Shown piece after piece: positions 1 to 8,407 of a stretch of 64,000 bases of DNA (its first letter is position 1; each line of letters begins with the position of its first letter). The translations under genes and the position numbers were made by a program. The stretch comes from Rhodococcus zopfii NBRC 100606 = JCM 9919 (lineage in GTDB: Bacteria; Actinomycetota; Actinomycetes; Mycobacteriales; Mycobacteriaceae), in assembly GCF_001895025.1 (NCBI RefSeq), contig NZ_BCXI01000007.1, positions 1 to 64,000 of the forward strand, in the 5' to 3' direction. The notes under the pieces were generated by a model. It saw only the letters and a list, made by a program, of their open reading frames with translations, did not search any database and was not told the DNA's origin.

Positions 1-1
1 G

Positions 2-709
2 GCCGCACCCGCCGCGACGGCGCAGGCCGTCGGCGGCGGCCACGCGGTCACCGGCTACTTCGTCGCGGTCCCGCACGCCGCCACCGCCCGGCACATCCTG
101 GTGCCCACCGACGCCGGTGTCGTCGCCGTCGCCGCGACCGCCGACGGTGTCACCGCGACCGCGAGCCCGTCCGCGGCCGGGAGTGCCGAGTTCTCCGTGC
201 GGTTCGACGGCGCGGTCGGCGTGCTCCTCGGCGACGGGGCCGACCCCGCCGCCGACGTCGCGGTCCTGTACCGGCTCGCGCTCGCATCGATCGGTGCGTA
301 CGCGGACGGCTTGCTCGACGGCGCAACGGCATTGACCGCCGAACACCTGAGCACGCGGCATCAGTTCGGTAAGCCGCTCGCGGCCTTCCAGGCTGTCGCG
401 CAGCAGATCGCCGACGTCTACGTCACCGCGCGCACCCTGCACGTCGCGGCGCTCGCGTCGGCCTGGCGCGTCACTCACGACGGTGCCCGCTCGGCGACGG
501 TGGACGACGATCTCGACGTCACGGCGTACTGGATCGCCGAGGAACTGCCGCCCGCGATGCGGGTTCTGCACCACCTGCACGGCGGCATCGGGGTCGACGT
601 GACCTATCCGCTGCACCGTTATTCCTCGACCGCCAAGGATCTGGCGCGCCTGCTCGGCGGCGCCTCGTACCGACTCGACCTCGTGGGGGCCCGGTGTTCA
701 TCGATCTGA
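2..709 (+). CDS. fadE28: Acyl-CoA dehydrogenase FadE28 (ChsE1), 3' part only
   Basis: The open frame runs from the window edge (frame starting at base 2) to a TGA at 709, so about 235 C-terminal residues are visible. It carries a typical acyl-CoA dehydrogenase C-terminal region with an RHQFGKPLAAFQAV segment and a later LHGGIG segment that contacts FAD. The next four genes follow exactly the order of the M. tuberculosis igr operon (fadE28-fadE29-Rv3542c-Rv3541c-ltp2), so I assign it as FadE28. In that system FadE28 and FadE29 form an alpha2beta2 enzyme that dehydrogenates the C3 (propionyl) side-chain CoA thioester of cholesterol (3-oxo-4-pregnene-20-carboxyl-CoA). It overlaps fadE29 by 16 nt. 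The 5' end and promoter lie outside the window. Confidence 0.88.
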   Translation, partial: AAPAATAQAVGGGHAVTGYFVAVPHAATARHILVPTDAGVVAVAATADGVTATASPSAAGSAEFSVRFDGAVGVLLGDGADPAADVAVLYRLALASIGAYADGLLDGATALTAEHLSTRHQFGKPLAAFQAVAQQIADVYVTARTLHVAALASAWRVTHDGARSATVDDDLDVTAYWIAEELPPAMRVLHHLHGGIGVDVTYPLHRYSSTAKDLARLLGGASYRLDLVGARCSSI

Positions 710-1845
710 CCGACGAGCAGCGCGCGCTGCAAGCGGAACTGCGACGTTACTTCGCGGATCTCATCTCCCCGGCGGAGGCCGCGATCATGCGCACCGAGCG
801 GCACGGCCCCACCTACCGTGAGGTCATCCGCCGCATGGGCAAGGACGGCTGGCTCGGCGTCGGCTGGCCCACGGAATTCGGTGGCCGCGGGTTCGGTGAG
901 ATCGAACAGCAGATCTTCGCCAACGAAGCGGTCCGCGCCGACGTTCCGTTGCCGAGCGTCACACTGCAGACCGTCGGGCCGACCCTGCAGGTGTACGGCA
1001 CCGAGGAGCAGAAGCGGAAGTTCCTGCCCGCCATCCTCTCCGGCGAGGTGCACTTCGCGATCGGCTATTCCGAACCGGAGGCCGGCACCGACCTGGCCGC
1101 GCTGCGCACCAGCGCCGTGCGCGACGGCGATTCCTATATCGTCAACGGCCAGAAGATCTTCACCACCGGCGGCCACGACGCCGACTACATCTGGCTCGCG
1201 GTGCGCACCGGTCCCGCCGACTCGCGGCACCGTGGCATCTCGATCCTCATCGTCGACACGACCGACCCGGGCTTCAGCTGGACCCCGATCATCACGTGCG
1301 ACGGCGCCCACCACGTCAACGCGACCTACTACAGCGACGTGCGGGTCCCGGCGAACATGCTTGTGGGGGAGGAGAACAGGGGCTGGAAACTGATCACCAC
1401 CCAGCTCAACCACGAGCGTGTCATGCTCGGACCGGCCGGCAAGGTCGGCGGTCTCTACGACCACGTGGCCGAGTGGGCGAAGAAGAATGATCTGCTGGAC
1501 GAACCCGACGTGCGGCGCGCGCTCGGGGAGATCCGCGCAACCTTCCGCCTCAACGAACTGCTCAACTGGCAGGTCGCGGCGAGCGAATCCGACGCCGTGG
1601 ACATCGCGGACGCCTCGGCCACCAAGGTGTTCGCCACCGAACGTATCCAGCGGGTCGGCCGGCTCGCCGAGGAGATCGTCGGACGCCACGGCGACCCCGC
1701 CGACCCCGGCACGGGTGAGCTGCTGAGCTGGCTGGACATGCAGATCAAGCGGAATCTCGTGATCACCTTCGGCGGTGGCGTCAACGAGGTGATGCGCGAA
1801 CTGATCGCGACGGCGGGACTGGGCATGCCCCGGGTTCCGCGGTGA
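694..1845 (+). CDS. fadE29: Acyl-CoA dehydrogenase FadE29 (ChsE2)
   Basis: This 383-residue protein is a full-length acyl-CoA dehydrogenase. An N-terminal helical domain is followed by a WPTEFGGRG motif, a GYSEPEAGTDLAAL FAD/substrate motif near residue 125 and a long C-terminal helical domain. It is the partner of the preceding FadE28; mycobacterial homologues form one heterotetramer acting on the three-carbon cholesterol side-chain CoA. The GTG start at 694 lies inside fadE28 and the stop overlaps the next gene region, so the operon is translationally coupled. Family membership is certain. The igr assignment rests on gene order and on the unusual two-gene enzyme, which together are strong. 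Confidence 0.92.
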   Translation: MFIDLTDEQRALQAELRRYFADLISPAEAAIMRTERHGPTYREVIRRMGKDGWLGVGWPTEFGGRGFGEIEQQIFANEAVRADVPLPSVTLQTVGPTLQVYGTEEQKRKFLPAILSGEVHFAIGYSEPEAGTDLAALRTSAVRDGDSYIVNGQKIFTTGGHDADYIWLAVRTGPADSRHRGISILIVDTTDPGFSWTPIITCDGAHHVNATYYSDVRVPANMLVGEENRGWKLITTQLNHERVMLGPAGKVGGLYDHVAEWAKKNDLLDEPDVRRALGEIRATFRLNELLNWQVAASESDAVDIADASATKVFATERIQRVGRLAEEIVGRHGDPADPGTGELLSWLDMQIKRNLVITFGGGVNEVMRELIATAGLGMPRVPR

Positions 1846-1859
1846 GAGAGGAACTTCCG

Positions 1860-2882
1860 ATGGCGATACCCGACGAGATCCTCGCCGCCGCCGAACGTGT
1901 CCGTGGCGACGGCCCGTCGAAGCCCCGCTCCGGACGCGATCCGGTGAACATGCCGATGATCCGCAACTGGCTCGAGGCGATCGGCGACGAGAACCCGATC
2001 TACACCGACTCCGATGCCGCGGTCGCGGCCGGGCACGGCGGGCTCGTCGCGCCCCCGGCGATGGCCCAGGTGTGGACGATGCGCGGACTCGGCGCGCAGC
2101 GCGAGGCGGACGATCCGCTCGGCCGGATGACCGGCATCCTCGACGACGCCGGCTACACCTCCGTGGTCGCGACCAACTGTGACCAGGTCTATCACCGCTA
2201 CCTGCGGCCCGGTGAAGAGGTCACGATCGAATCCACCCTCGAGGACGTGGTGGGTCCGAAGAAGACCGGTCTCGGCGAAGGCTGGTTCTTCACCACCCGC
2301 AACATCTGGAAGGTCGGCGACGAGATCGTCGCCGAAATGCTGTTCCGCATCCTGAAATTCGCGCCGCCCGCCAGGGAAGCGGTCGCGGCCGCGGTCGCAC
2401 CGGCGGTTCCGGACGATCTCGACGCGACACGCCTGCTGCGTCCGTCCGCGTCACAGGACACGCAGTTCTTCTGGGACGGCATCGTCGCGCACGAGCTGCG
2501 CATCCAGCGCCGGCCCGACGGTTCCCTGCAACACCCACCGGTCGCCGCGCTGTGGCTGGACAGGACCGAAACCACCGACTATGTCGTCGCATCCGGGCGC
2601 GGCACCGTCTTCAGTTACGTCGTACACCACGCACCGAAGGTGCCGGGCCGGTCGCTGCCGTTCGTCGTCGCGCTGGTCGAGCTCGAGGAGAGCGCCGGGG
2701 GCGAGCGGAGCGACGGTTCCCGCAGCATCCGCATGCTCGGCGAGCTGCGCGGCGTCGACCCCGCCGACGTGCGCATCGGCATGCCCGTCGAGGTGACCTA
2801 CCTCGACTTCCCGGCCGACGACGAGACCGGCGGCGAGCCGTGGACGCTGTATGCCTGGACACCCCGTCAGGAGACCGCATGA
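1860..2882 (+). CDS. chsH2: ChsH2: MaoC-like hydratase subunit with C-terminal DUF35 domain
   Basis: Residues about 1-170 are a MaoC/hot-dog domain and about 190-335 a DUF35 (OB-fold) domain, the two-domain layout of Rv3542c. With ChsH1 it hydrates the 17(20)-enoyl-CoA made by FadE28/29, and the DUF35 part of the mycobacterial-type protein binds the aldolase Ltp2. The hot-dog half reads GDENPIYTD (D43, Y48), so the usual catalytic His is Tyr, and ChsH1 must supply the active dyad. The DUF35 part has no cysteines where zinc-ribbon DUF35 proteins carry a C-x2-C pair. I chose ATG 1860 because AGAGG precedes it and it aligns with the mycobacterial N-terminus. A GTG at 1842 overlapping the fadE29 stop is possible. 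Confidence 0.92.
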   Translation: MAIPDEILAAAERVRGDGPSKPRSGRDPVNMPMIRNWLEAIGDENPIYTDSDAAVAAGHGGLVAPPAMAQVWTMRGLGAQREADDPLGRMTGILDDAGYTSVVATNCDQVYHRYLRPGEEVTIESTLEDVVGPKKTGLGEGWFFTTRNIWKVGDEIVAEMLFRILKFAPPAREAVAAAVAPAVPDDLDATRLLRPSASQDTQFFWDGIVAHELRIQRRPDGSLQHPPVAALWLDRTETTDYVVASGRGTVFSYVVHHAPKVPGRSLPFVVALVELEESAGGERSDGSRSIRMLGELRGVDPADVRIGMPVEVTYLDFPADDETGGEPWTLYAWTPRQETA

Positions 2883-3298
2883 ACACCGCGCATTCGAACA
2901 CCGGGACGGTGACGGCGGGGGAGACGCTGCCCGCCCTGTCCATCCACGGCGACCCGACCTTCATCGTGTCGACCGCGCTGGCCACCCGGGACTTCCAGGA
3001 CGTCCACCACGACCGCGACCTCGCGCAGCAAAAGGGATCGAAGGACATCTTCGTCAACATCCTCACCGACACCGGGCTGGTGCAGCGCTACGTCACCGAC
3101 TGGGCCGGGCCCCGCGCGGTGATCAAGTCGATCTCGTTGCGGCTCGGCGTCCCCTGGTACGCGCACGACACGCTGGCGCTGACCGGCACCGTCGCCTCGG
3201 TCGACGACGGTTTGATCACCCTGGACATCGTGGGCAGCAACAGCCTCGGTAATCACATCAACGCCAAGGCCACCCTTGTGATCGGAGGTACCGCATGA
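2879..3298 (+). CDS. chsH1: ChsH1: catalytic MaoC-like enoyl-CoA hydratase subunit
   Basis: This single hot-dog domain protein of 139 residues corresponds to Rv3541c. The hydratase motif is present as DFQDVHHD (D38 and H43 equivalent to the Asp/His dyad of MaoC hydratases). It therefore provides the active site that ChsH2 lacks; the two form a heteromeric hydratase adding water across the C17-C20 double bond of the side-chain CoA ester. The start ATG overlaps the chsH2 stop (ATGA), and the stop overlaps ltp2 in the same way, which indicates tight translational coupling. Confidence 0.92.
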   Translation: MNTAHSNTGTVTAGETLPALSIHGDPTFIVSTALATRDFQDVHHDRDLAQQKGSKDIFVNILTDTGLVQRYVTDWAGPRAVIKSISLRLGVPWYAHDTLALTGTVASVDDGLITLDIVGSNSLGNHINAKATLVIGGTA

Positions 3299-4464
3299 GC
3301 GGGTTGTCCCGCCGCGCCGCGATCGTCGGCATCGGCGCCACCGACTTCTCCAAGGACTCCGGACGCAGCGAACTGCGCCTGGCCGCCGAAGCGGTCCGCG
3401 CCGCCCTCGACGACGCAGGGCTGCGTCCCGAGGACGTCGACGGTCTCACTTCGTTCACGATGGACACCAACACCGAGGTCGCGGTCGCGCGGTCGGTGGG
3501 CATCCCGAGCCTGAAGTTCTTCTCGCGCATCCACTACGGCGGCGGCGCCGCATGTGCGACGGTGCAGCAGGCCGCGATGGCGGTCGCCACCGGTGTCGCC
3601 GATGTCGTCGTCGCCTACCGCGCGTTCAACGAACGCTCGGGTGCCCGCTTCGGGCAGGTCAACTCGGCCCTGGCCACCCAGGTCAATTCGTCGGGCACCG
3701 ACAACGCGTTCTCGTATCCGCACGGCCTGAGCACCCCGGCCTCGTTCGTCGCGATGGTCGCGCAGCGGTACATGCACATGACCGGTGCGACCAGTGCCGA
3801 CTTCGGCGCGGTCGCGGTCGCGGACCGCAAGCACGCCGCCACCAACCCGAAGGCGTTCTTCCACGGCAAACCGATCACGCTCGAGGACCACCAGAACTCC
3901 CGGTGGATCGCCGAGCCGCTGCACCTGCTCGACTGCTGCCAGGAATCGGACGGCGGTGTCGCGATCGTGGTTACCAGCCCCGAACGCGCGAAGGACCTGA
4001 AGCAGGCGCCGGTGCTGATCGCCGGCGCCGCCCAGGGCAGTGCGCAGGACCAGTTCATCATGACCAGCTACTACCGGGACGGGTTGACCGGCCTGCCCGA
4101 GATGGGGATCGTCGGCAACCAGCTGTGGGAGCAGTCCGGCCTCACCCCGCAGGACATGCAGACGGCGGTGCTCTACGACCACTTCACCCCGTACGTACTC
4201 ATGCAGCTCGAGGAACTCGGATTCTGCAAGCCCGGCGAGGCGAAGGACTTCATCGCGGACGGCGGCATCGAACTCGGCGGGCATCTGCCGCTGAATACGC
4301 ACGGCGGCCAGCTCGGCGAGGCGTACATTCACGGCATGAACGGCATCGCGGAGGCGGTACGGCAGATCCGCGGCACCTCGGTCAACCAGGTTCCCGACGT
4401 CGAGAACGTTCTCGTCACCGCCGGCACCGGAGTACCCACGTCGGGTCTCGTCCTGTCGAGATAG
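3295..4464 (+). CDS. ltp2: Ltp2: thiolase-fold side-chain aldolase
   Basis: A 389-residue thiolase-superfamily (lipid-transfer-protein/SCP-x like) protein. It lacks the usual thiolase CxS nucleophile context and matches the family of Rv3540c. Known homologues, complexed with the DUF35 domain of ChsH2, catalyse retro-aldol cleavage of the 17-hydroxy side-chain CoA to give androstenedione and propionyl-CoA, the last side-chain step. The ATG overlaps the chsH1 stop by 4 nt. A 10-bp hairpin begins 24 nt after the stop and could end the operon. Assignment is by family features plus exact operon order. Confidence 0.93.
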   Translation: MSGLSRRAAIVGIGATDFSKDSGRSELRLAAEAVRAALDDAGLRPEDVDGLTSFTMDTNTEVAVARSVGIPSLKFFSRIHYGGGAACATVQQAAMAVATGVADVVVAYRAFNERSGARFGQVNSALATQVNSSGTDNAFSYPHGLSTPASFVAMVAQRYMHMTGATSADFGAVAVADRKHAATNPKAFFHGKPITLEDHQNSRWIAEPLHLLDCCQESDGGVAIVVTSPERAKDLKQAPVLIAGAAQGSAQDQFIMTSYYRDGLTGLPEMGIVGNQLWEQSGLTPQDMQTAVLYDHFTPYVLMQLEELGFCKPGEAKDFIADGGIELGGHLPLNTHGGQLGEAYIHGMNGIAEAVRQIRGTSVNQVPDVENVLVTAGTGVPTSGLVLSR

Positions 4465-4477
4465 CATCCCGGCAGAA

Positions 4478-4491
4478 ACCGGTGAGTGGGA
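4478..4491 (+). promoter_or_regulatory. 14-nt element ACCGGTGAGTGGGA, shared with 57964-57977
   Basis: The 14 bases ACCGGTGAGTGGGA are identical to those upstream of the FadD17-like gene. A GAGTGGGA core also lies upstream of the second kshA. Here a TACCGA sequence lies 24 nt further on, compared with TAnnnT boxes at 23 nt in the other two. The element also overlaps the left arm of a hairpin, so a terminator explanation competes. Confidence 0.35.
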
Positions 4492-4514
4492 TCGGTTGTG
4501 GTGGAACCGATCCC
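4488..4514. terminator. Hairpin after ltp2
   Basis: GGGATCGGTT and AACCGATCCC form a perfect 10-bp stem around a 7-nt loop, 24 nt past the ltp2 stop. There is no T-run, so it is a candidate terminator or an operator for the following SDR. Confidence 0.45.
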
Positions 4515-4556
4515 GCTCGGGTACCGATGATCCGGTAGCCGACGACGGGAGTGGAC

Positions 4557-5393
4557 GTGAAAGAGTTCGAGGGCAAGGTCGCGCTGATCACCGGCGGGGC
4601 GCGCGGGCAAGGGCGTTCGCACGCCGTGGCGTTCGCCGAGCGCGGCGCCGACATCGTGATCTGCGATCGATGCGAGAACAGCGACGGGGTGTTCTATCCG
4701 CTCGCAACGGACGACGACCTAGCGGAAACCGTTCGCCTGATCGAGGCGACCGGCCGGCGCGTGATCGCCGAGAAGCTCGACACCGCCGACCGCGGTGCCC
4801 TCGACGCGCTCGTCGCGCGCGCCGCCGACGAGTTCGGCCGTATCGACATCGCGGTCGCCAATGCCGGGGTGTCCGTGGCGGCGCCCGTGCAGATGATGCC
4901 GCAGAACATGTGGGACGAGGCGATCTCGTCGAACCTCACGGGCGTGTTCAACACCATCGGGGCGGTCGCGCCCGGCATGATCGAGCGTGGCTACGGCCGG
5001 ATCGTGACGATCTCCTCGATGCTCGGCCGTGCCGGCAACACGAACATGGCCGCCTACAGCGCGTCCAAGTGGGGGGTCATCGGCCTGACGAAGAGTGCCG
5101 CGCTCGATCTCGCGCAGCACGGAATCACCGTCAACGCCATTGCGCCCGGTAATATCTCGACGCCGATGATTCACAACGATTTCCTGTACGGCATGCTGCG
5201 GCCCGACCTCGAGAAGCCGACCGCCGACGATGTGGCCCCGGTGTTCGCGTCCCTGCACGCGCAGCCGGTGCCGTGGCTCGACCCTGCGGAGATCACCCGG
5301 GTCGTGCTGTTCTTTGCCGCCGAGGCCGCCGCCCACATCAGCGGTACGGTCCTGCCCGTCGACGCCGGCAACGCGGCACGCGTGACCGGCTGA
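4557..5393 (+). CDS. Mycofactocin-type SDR oxidoreductase
   Basis: A 278-residue short-chain dehydrogenase. The nucleotide-binding motif reads TGGARGQGRSH (residues 12-22), the form typical of the family whose members keep a bound NAD and are thought to work with mycofactocin. The catalytic YSASK motif has Tyr at about residue 167 and Lys at 171. The GTG at 4557 has GGGAG five bases upstream; the GTG at 4551 has no properly spaced site, so I chose 4557. It lies on the same strand 92 nt after ltp2 and could oxidise a steroid or side-chain alcohol, but the substrate is not evident. The mycofactocin link is inferred from the motif only; no mft genes are in the window. Confidence 0.82.
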   Translation: MKEFEGKVALITGGARGQGRSHAVAFAERGADIVICDRCENSDGVFYPLATDDDLAETVRLIEATGRRVIAEKLDTADRGALDALVARAADEFGRIDIAVANAGVSVAAPVQMMPQNMWDEAISSNLTGVFNTIGAVAPGMIERGYGRIVTISSMLGRAGNTNMAAYSASKWGVIGLTKSAALDLAQHGITVNAIAPGNISTPMIHNDFLYGMLRPDLEKPTADDVAPVFASLHAQPVPWLDPAEITRVVLFFAAEAAAHISGTVLPVDAGNAARVTG

Positions 5394-5563
5394 TCCCTTT
5401 CCCGGCCGATCCGTGCCGAGGCTGCGTCGTTCGTCTCATCGCTGTGCCGCGAGCGGGATACCGTGGAACCCGCCGGCCGGTGCCGGCCCTTGCCCATCCT
5501 GTTTGCCGGACGGCCGGACGAGTGGACCGGAACGATCGGCGCAGCCGCTCGGAGGGATCAGCC

Positions 5564-6976
5564 ATGTCGGACACGAACGGGTACGTCGTCCCGCACCCCA
5601 CGTGGGAACAGCGCGTCGAGGCCGGTCTCGCGGCGCGTCGCACCACCCCGATTGCCGCCCTCGCCGAGGTCTCTCCCGACGAAGGTCGCGATCCGCTCGC
5701 CCTGTTGGAGCAGCAGGCCGCGACCCGGATCCCGCAACTGATCTCGGTCCGGTACGGGCGGATGTCGAGTTCCCCGTTCGCGTTCTACCGCGGTGCTGCG
5801 CTGGTGATGGCGGACGATCTGTCGCGCACCCCGAACAGCGGCCTGATCTCCCAGTTGTGCGGAGACGCGCACCTGAGCAACTTCGGGCTCTTCGCCACGC
5901 CGGAACGTAAACTGGCATTCGACGTCAACGATTTCGACGAGACCTACCCCGGTCCGTTCGAATGGGACGTCAAACGGCTCGTGGCGAGCCTCGCGGTCGC
6001 GGCCCGCGACAACGGTTTCACCGGGAAGGAACGTAAACGGATCACCCGGGCCTGCGCCGCCGAATACCGCGAGACGATGCTCGCACAGGCCGAGCGGGGA
6101 AACCTTGCCGTCTGGTACTCACACGTCGAACCGTCCACCGAACTCGTGGATCTGCGCGACGAACTCGATTCGTCGATGAAGAAGCGCACCCGAAAACTCA
6201 TCGAGAAGTCGATGACCCGCGACAGCGTGCAGGCGCTCGGGAAACTCACGACGATCGTCGACGGCGAACGCCGGATCATCAGCGCCCCACCGCTCATCGT
6301 TCCGATCGAGGAGGTCTTTGCCGATCTCGACACCGAACTGATCTATCAGGAGCTGCACGAGCGCCTCCGGTCGTACCGATCGACCCTGCAGTGGGACCGT
6401 CGCGTCCTGCTCGAACAATTCGAATTCGTGCAGGCCGCCCGCAAGGTGGTGGGAGTCGGCAGCGTCGGTACCCGCGCCTGGATCATGCTGCTGCGCGGTC
6501 GCGACGACGACGACCCCTTGTTCCTGCAGGCCAAGGAAGCTCAACGATCGGTGCTCGCGGACTATGTGGACGGTCCGACGTTCGCGAACGAAGGTGAACG
6601 CGTCGTCAACGGGCAGCGGCTGATGCAGGCGGCGAGCGACATCTTCCTCGGCTGGCAGAAGGGCACGGGCGCCGACGGAGTGCAGCGCGACTTCTACCTC
6701 CGGCAACTCCGCGACGGCAAGGGCTCCGCGGTCGTCGAGGCGATGACCCCGACAGGGCTGACGCTGTACGGCAGGTTGTGCGGGCGGGTGCTCGCCTACG
6801 GGCACGCGCGGTCGAGCGACCGCGTCGCGATCGCCGCGTATCTCGGCTCCGACAGCGAGTTCGACGAGGCCATCGCGGACTTCGCGGAAGTGTACTCCCA
6901 GCGCAACAAGAACGACCGGAACCAGCTCGTCGACGCGATCGACGAGGGAAAGGTCAAGGCACGCACGGGCATCTGA
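5564..6976 (+). CDS. DUF2252 family protein
   Basis: This 470-residue protein carries the hallmarks of the DUF2252 family: RYGRM, FYRGAA, LCGDAHLSNFG and a DFNDFDE-like DVNDFDET segment, then GPFEWDVKRL. The motifs resemble those of a protein-kinase-like or aminoglycoside-phosphotransferase-like fold, with GDAHLSNFG in the place of the catalytic loop, but no function has been shown that I can rely on. I chose ATG 5564 because GGAGGG lies upstream and the sequence becomes family-like immediately after it; the frame is open further upstream without a good start. It stands alone between the SDR and a run of small envelope proteins. Confidence 0.85.
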   Translation: MSDTNGYVVPHPTWEQRVEAGLAARRTTPIAALAEVSPDEGRDPLALLEQQAATRIPQLISVRYGRMSSSPFAFYRGAALVMADDLSRTPNSGLISQLCGDAHLSNFGLFATPERKLAFDVNDFDETYPGPFEWDVKRLVASLAVAARDNGFTGKERKRITRACAAEYRETMLAQAERGNLAVWYSHVEPSTELVDLRDELDSSMKKRTRKLIEKSMTRDSVQALGKLTTIVDGERRIISAPPLIVPIEEVFADLDTELIYQELHERLRSYRSTLQWDRRVLLEQFEFVQAARKVVGVGSVGTRAWIMLLRGRDDDDPLFLQAKEAQRSVLADYVDGPTFANEGERVVNGQRLMQAASDIFLGWQKGTGADGVQRDFYLRQLRDGKGSAVVEAMTPTGLTLYGRLCGRVLAYGHARSSDRVAIAAYLGSDSEFDEAIADFAEVYSQRNKNDRNQLVDAIDEGKVKARTGI

Positions 6977-7097
6977 CGAGCGCGAACCGACGAGTTTTCG
7001 CGAACTGCCCAGGTTTCGGCTGCGCTCGGGAGCAAGATATCCGGTGAACCTTCCGCGGGGAGGTTCCTCGCACGGACCACTCGGAAAGGTGCACGTC

Positions 7098-7490
7098 ATG
7101 GATTCGTTTTGGGATTACGTGTGGTACACGATCGTGGTGTTCGCCTTCGTGGCGTATCTGATCGTGCTGTTCCAGATCGTGGTCGATCTGTTCCGCGATC
7201 ACCATCTCTCCGGCTGGGTCAAGGCGCTGTGGTTGATCGTCCTGGTGCTGTTCCCGTACCTCAGCGCGTTCGTCTACCTGATCGTCCGCGGCCGGGGCAT
7301 GGCCGAGCGCACGCGTGCAGCGCAGTTCGAGGCCAAACAGGCCACCGATCAGTACATCCGGCAGGTTGCGGGAAAGTCGCCCTCCGAGAGCATTACGGAG
7401 GCGAAGTCCCTACTGGACTCGGGAGTGATCACCGAGGCGGAGTTCCAGCAACTCAAGGCCCACGCACTGGGTCAGACGGCCGCGGGCTGA
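7098..7490 (+). CDS. PLDc_N / SHOCT small membrane protein
   Basis: A 130-residue protein with two hydrophobic segments (about residues 6-30 and 38-60) of the phospholipase-D N-terminal (PLDc_N) type, then a polar region and a C-terminal SHOCT-like helix pair (LLDSGVITEAEFQQLKAHAL). Such proteins are common in actinobacteria. SHOCT segments are thought to be oligomerisation or targeting tags, and no enzymatic part is present. ATG 7098 has GGAAAGG upstream and starts just before the first membrane segment, so I preferred it to the GTG at 7044. Confidence 0.75.
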   Translation: MDSFWDYVWYTIVVFAFVAYLIVLFQIVVDLFRDHHLSGWVKALWLIVLVLFPYLSAFVYLIVRGRGMAERTRAAQFEAKQATDQYIRQVAGKSPSESITEAKSLLDSGVITEAEFQQLKAHALGQTAAG

Positions 7491-7516
7491 CGCGGCGGCC
7501 CCCCGGCCCCCCGTTT

Positions 7517-7571
7517 CCGAGCGAATGTACCGTTCGTCTCCTTCAACCGATCGAACGTGCCCTTCGCTCGG
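7517..7571. repeat. 55-nt stem-loop repeat, copy 1
   Basis: CCGAGCGAA and TTCGCTCGG form the outer stem, with a partly paired inner region. Its reverse complement aligns without gaps to the 55 nt at 31752-31806, with 44 of 55 positions identical by eye. It lies between the converging PLDc_N/SHOCT and SHOCT genes. The outer stem extends to a 12-bp TTTCCGAGCGAA pair. Confidence 0.8.
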
Positions 7572-7600
7572 AAAACAGGGGGTCCGGAGCGCACGACGCG

Positions 7601-7891
7601 TCAGCCGGCGAGGATGCGCGCCTTCTCCGCTTCGAATTCGGCGTCGGTGAGCACTCCCTGTGCCTTCAGCTCGCCGAGCTGTTTGAGCGCCTCGAGCCGG
7701 TCGACGCCACCCGAAGCCGGGGGTGCGGGCGGCGGCGGAGGAGGTGCGGCCTGCTGCTGCGCCTGGGCCTGCTGTTCTTGATCCTGCTGAGCCCAGCGCC
7801 GACCCTGGCGGCGCGAGACCCGATTCGACACGGACGTTGCGGTTCCCGCGATCACGGCGGTCCGGGCGACGCCGCGAAGTAATCCGGGCAT
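7601..7891 (-). CDS. Small SHOCT-domain protein
   Basis: A 96-residue protein with a basic N-terminus, a Gln/Ala-rich stretch, a run of prolines (about residues 50-58) and a C-terminal SHOCT helix pair (LKQLGELKAQGVLTDAEFEAEKARIL). There is no signal peptide or full membrane helix. It converges on the preceding SHOCT protein, with which it may interact through the shared domain; that is inference. Confidence 0.75.
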   Translation of the reverse strand: MPGLLRGVARTAVIAGTATSVSNRVSRRQGRRWAQQDQEQQAQAQQQAAPPPPPPAPPASGGVDRLEALKQLGELKAQGVLTDAEFEAEKARILAG

Positions 7892-7923
7892 GAGTCCAAC
7901 CTTTCTCTCGGATGTGCGGTGTG

Positions 7924-7968
7924 TCAGTTCTCGGGCACTGTCAGTTCTCGGGCACTGTCAGTTCTCGG
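7924..7968. repeat. 17-bp tandem repeat over the DUF6325 stop codon
   Basis: The unit TCAGTTCTCGGGCACTG occurs twice (7924-7940, 7941-7957) and then partially (7958-7968). On the minus strand each unit contains GAGAACTGA, so the last codons and stop of the neighbouring gene have been copied downstream. Confidence 0.85.
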
Positions 7969-8407
7969 TCTCCAGGGCGTCGAGTGATGCCAGAATGCTC
8001 TGTACCGGTACCCGGCCGGAGGCAACGAGCTGAGCTCCGTTGTGGCGCAAGGCAGTTGCCAACGGTGCCGCCCAGGTGTTCTCGTAGATCAGGACCGCTG
8101 CCGAGCACCCCGGTTCCAGCGCTTCACCGGCGTCGGCGAGGTCTGTGTCGTCGAGCAGTCCGGAGAACGCTTCGGCGAACAGGGTCACGTCGAAGTCGCC
8201 CTGGAGTCCGACGTCGGCGATGTCGATCCCGCTGACGGACCCGTCGGCGCTCTTCTGGACGAACTCGAGGTCGAGCACGCGGATGATGCCGCGTCCGACG
8301 AGGTCGACCAGCAGGGGAAGCGCGGAGCCGTCCGGGGGACGGTTCGCGGGAAATTCGATGACGAGATAGTCGACGGGGCCCATCTCGTCGAGTTCGGTAC
8401 CGGTCAC
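7958..8407 (-). CDS. DUF6325 family protein
   Basis: A 149-residue soluble acidic protein beginning near MGPVDYLVIEFPAN, the conserved opening of the DUF6325 family. It has the family's central GIIRVLDLEFVQK and C-terminal LIYENTWAAPLATALR segments. Function is unknown; relatives often lie near SHOCT and small membrane proteins, as here. I chose GTG 8407, with AGGA about 13 nt upstream; an internal ATG about nine codons later is an alternative. The frame stays open far upstream, but that part overlaps the DUF7144 gene on the other strand and does not look like protein. Confidence 0.75.
   Translation of the reverse strand: MTGTELDEMGPVDYLVIEFPANRPPDGSALPLLVDLVGRGIIRVLDLEFVQKSADGSVSGIDIADVGLQGDFDVTLFAEAFSGLLDDTDLADAGEALEPGCSAAVLIYENTWAAPLATALRHNGAQLVASGRVPVQSILASLDALETEN

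Noticed and set aside
5273-5563. An N-terminal extension of the DUF2252 protein by 97 residues
   Set aside because: The added part overlaps the SDR gene, is Arg-rich and unlike the family; the ATG at 5564 has a good ribosome site.
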